In this document: positions 7,209 through 8,570 of the stretch, in pieces | Position numbering within the stretch: the stretch's first letter is position 1 | Layout: every line of letters starts with the position of its first letter | NCBI GenBank assembly: GCA_017382555.1 | Contig: JAFOAB010000159.1 | Location: 1 to 8,570 of the forward strand | DNA from: Clostridia bacterium | GTDB lineage: Bacteria > Bacillota > Clostridia > Oscillospirales > CAG-272 | Reading direction: 5' to 3' | Length of the DNA: 8,570 nt | Notes under the pieces: model-generated | Databases searched by the model: none | What the model was told of the DNA's origin: nothing | The model's input: only the letters and a program-made list of their open reading frames with translations | Translations under genes and position numbers: made by a program

Positions 7209-8519
7209 ATGGAAAACGAAAATAAAGAAAACAGGGATAAGGCCAATACCGGAGAGCATATAACCAAGGTGTTTGCCGTTATCACGAATAATAATGCGTT
7301 AAAAAAGCACCAAAGCAAGCGCCCCGATTATCTGAAGGTTGTTTTGCTTATTCTTGTCGCCCTTACCCTCGCATCTATCTTTACCTTGCTTGCAATCGGC
7401 GTGTTTTACCGCCCGAGCGTGGATACGGGCACACCGTTTGATACCTCGGTCATAACAACGGATCCGTTGGACACGGGCACAGCCCCCGTTACGGAGCCGG
7501 GTGATGCTCCGACTACCGATGCCCCCAAAACCGAGGACGTTACACAGCCCGGTGTTGTTCTTACAAGAAACAAAAAGGTGTTCAACTTCCTTGTTATGGG
7601 TCTTGATAAGAAAAGCGCAAACACCGACGTTATAATGATAGTTAACCTTGACGTCGAGAAGAATACCGTAAACGTGGTTCAGCTTCCCCGCGATACCTAC
7701 ATCAGATACGATGGCAAGGGCGGAAGAATAAATACCCTTTACGCACACTACTGGTATCAGGCACCCTCCAACTGCAACTCCAAGGAGCAGTGCAAGTACG
7801 CAATGGAAAAGACAGCCGAATCCATTGAGGCGGCGCTTTGCATACAGATCGACTACTACGCGCTCGTTTACCTTGACGTGTTCAAGGAGGTCGTTGACGG
7901 CATCGGCGGCGTATATATGAACGTTCCCTACGATATGTATTACGTGGACGATACCCCGGGCGAGGAGCTGTACGTTAATCTGAAGGCGGGACCGCAGACG
8001 CTGAACGGCTCTCAGGCAGAGCAGTTTATTCGCTACAGAAGCGGATACATCACAGCGGACATCGGCAGACTTGATGCACAAAAGATGTTTATTTCCGCAA
8101 TGCTCAGCCAGCTCAAGAGCAGCCTTACGCTTTCGAAAGCGGTAAACGTGGCAAAGAGCGTTATCGGCAACACGGTTACCGACGTTTCCGTTGCTGATGC
8201 ACAGTATTACATCCAGCAGCTTGCAGAGGTCGATCTTTCCAAGATAATGATGCTCACAATGGCGGGTGAGGGATGCCAGATGGCAACCTCCGGCGCATGG
8301 ATGTATTCCGTAAACCGCGCGGCGGCGCTTGATACGGTAAACAAGTATCTTAACGTATATTACGAGGACATTCCGGATTCCATTTTTGATTCCGGCAGAA
8401 GATTTACAAACGACGAGGACAGCGTGCTTGTTGAGATCTACGAGTCCAATACCATAAAATCCAAGCCCGTAAGCGGTGAAAACGCGGGCGATATAGATAT
8501 ACCCCGTTATGAAAACTGA
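7209..8519 (+). CDS. LytR-CpsA-Psr (LCP) family cell-wall polymer ligase
   Basis: LCP proteins transfer teichoic acids or other anionic glycopolymers from undecaprenyl-pyrophosphate carriers to peptidoglycan on the outer face of the membrane. The 436 residues comprise a ~40-residue polar cytoplasmic tail, one membrane segment (about 41-67), a Thr/Pro/Asp-rich linker (about 72-115) and the LCP domain (about 125-305), then a ~130-residue C-terminal region I cannot assign. Domain motifs: NFLVMGLDKK (126-135), NTDVIMIVNLD (138-148), VVQLPRDTYI (156-165, Arg161-Asp162), GGRINTLYAH (171-180), VVDGIGGVYMNVP (228-240), LNGSQAEQFIRYRS (265-278, Arg275 and Arg277) and ADIGRLDAQ (283-291). These are the arginines and aspartates that hold the pyrophosphate and metal. 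Extracellular cysteines at 189 and 195 flank a short loop within an insertion after the RINTLYAH motif. Start ATG has a good Shine-Dalgarno. Many Clostridia place an LCP gene between yqeK and rsfS. The precise polymer is unknown. Confidence 0.93.
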   Translation: MENENKENRDKANTGEHITKVFAVITNNNALKKHQSKRPDYLKVVLLILVALTLASIFTLLAIGVFYRPSVDTGTPFDTSVITTDPLDTGTAPVTEPGDAPTTDAPKTEDVTQPGVVLTRNKKVFNFLVMGLDKKSANTDVIMIVNLDVEKNTVNVVQLPRDTYIRYDGKGGRINTLYAHYWYQAPSNCNSKEQCKYAMEKTAESIEAALCIQIDYYALVYLDVFKEVVDGIGGVYMNVPYDMYYVDDTPGEELYVNLKAGPQTLNGSQAEQFIRYRSGYITADIGRLDAQKMFISAMLSQLKSSLTLSKAVNVAKSVIGNTVTDVSVADAQYYIQQLAEVDLSKIMMLTMAGEGCQMATSGAWMYSVNRAAALDTVNKYLNVYYEDIPDSIFDSGRRFTNDEDSVLVEIYESNTIKSKPVSGENAGDIDIPRYEN

Positions 8520-8524
8520 AAGGA
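8519..8524 (+). promoter_or_regulatory. Ribosome binding site of the last, partial gene
   Basis: AAAGGA lies 8 bases before the ATG at 8533 and favours it over the ATG at 8542, which is 17 bases away. Confidence 0.5.
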
Positions 8525-8532
8525 TAAACAAA

Positions 8533-8570
8533 ATGGCAGAGATGGAAATTAAGGAGCTTTCCCCCCGCGA
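8533..8570 (+). CDS. Start of a further gene, probably ribosomal silencing factor RsfS (3' end outside window)
   Basis: Only 12 complete codons are visible (MAEMEIKELSPR), too few for identification by sequence. They begin 13 bases after the LCP stop codon, on the same strand and behind a reasonable ribosome site. In Firmicutes the gene after nadD-yqeK, with or without an LCP gene between, is usually rsfS (yqeL), whose product binds L14 and blocks joining of the ribosomal subunits. The short polar start is compatible with RsfS, but the name rests on gene order alone. Confidence 0.45.
   Translation, partial: MAEMEIKELSPR

Noticed and set aside
7299..8531. A 410-codon open frame on the minus strand opposite the LCP gene
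   Set aside because: Same codon-register effect; the + strand protein has full LCP motifs, and the antisense product has no family resemblance.

Overview
The window is an ordinary but densely packed housekeeping operon from a low-to-mid-GC Firmicute, most probably an anaerobic Clostridia species (uncultured Oscillospirales/Christensenellales-like; the order is a weak guess from codon use and gene order). All eight genes lie on the + strand. They touch, overlap or are separated by at most 41 bases, and no non-coding stretch approaches 300 bases. I see no tRNA, rRNA, CRISPR array, insertion sequence, prophage piece, riboswitch or intrinsic terminator.

Layout: (1) the 3' end of an Elp3-like (COG1243-type) radical SAM gene, whose last ~110 bases turn abruptly AT-rich and carry a near-consensus sigma-A promoter; (2) smc, with a TTG start; (3) ftsY, overlapping smc by 14 bases; (4) an rdgB-type XTP/dITP pyrophosphatase; (5) a YhbY/YqeI RNA-binding protein; (6) nadD, beginning on the base after the yhbY stop codon; (7) a YqeK-type HD hydrolase; (8) a LytR-CpsA-Psr (LCP) cell-wall ligase with one membrane anchor; (9) the first 12 codons of a gene that is probably rsfS.

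The order joins two clusters that are separate in Bacillus subtilis: smc-ftsY, and yqeI-nadD-yqeK-rsfS. An rdgB gene sits at the junction and an LCP gene is inserted before rsfS. Functionally the operon combines chromosome compaction (Smc), membrane protein targeting (FtsY), nucleotide-pool cleaning (RdgB), ribosome assembly and silencing (YhbY, RsfS), NAD synthesis (NadD), Ap4A turnover (YqeK) and attachment of wall polymers (LCP). These are growth-linked tasks that a shared promoter could keep in proportion.

I did not find an undescribed system. The points most worth a second look are the composition break with its embedded promoter inside the first gene, the changed nucleotide-binding motifs of NadD, and the in-frame, zero-gap yhbY/nadD junction.
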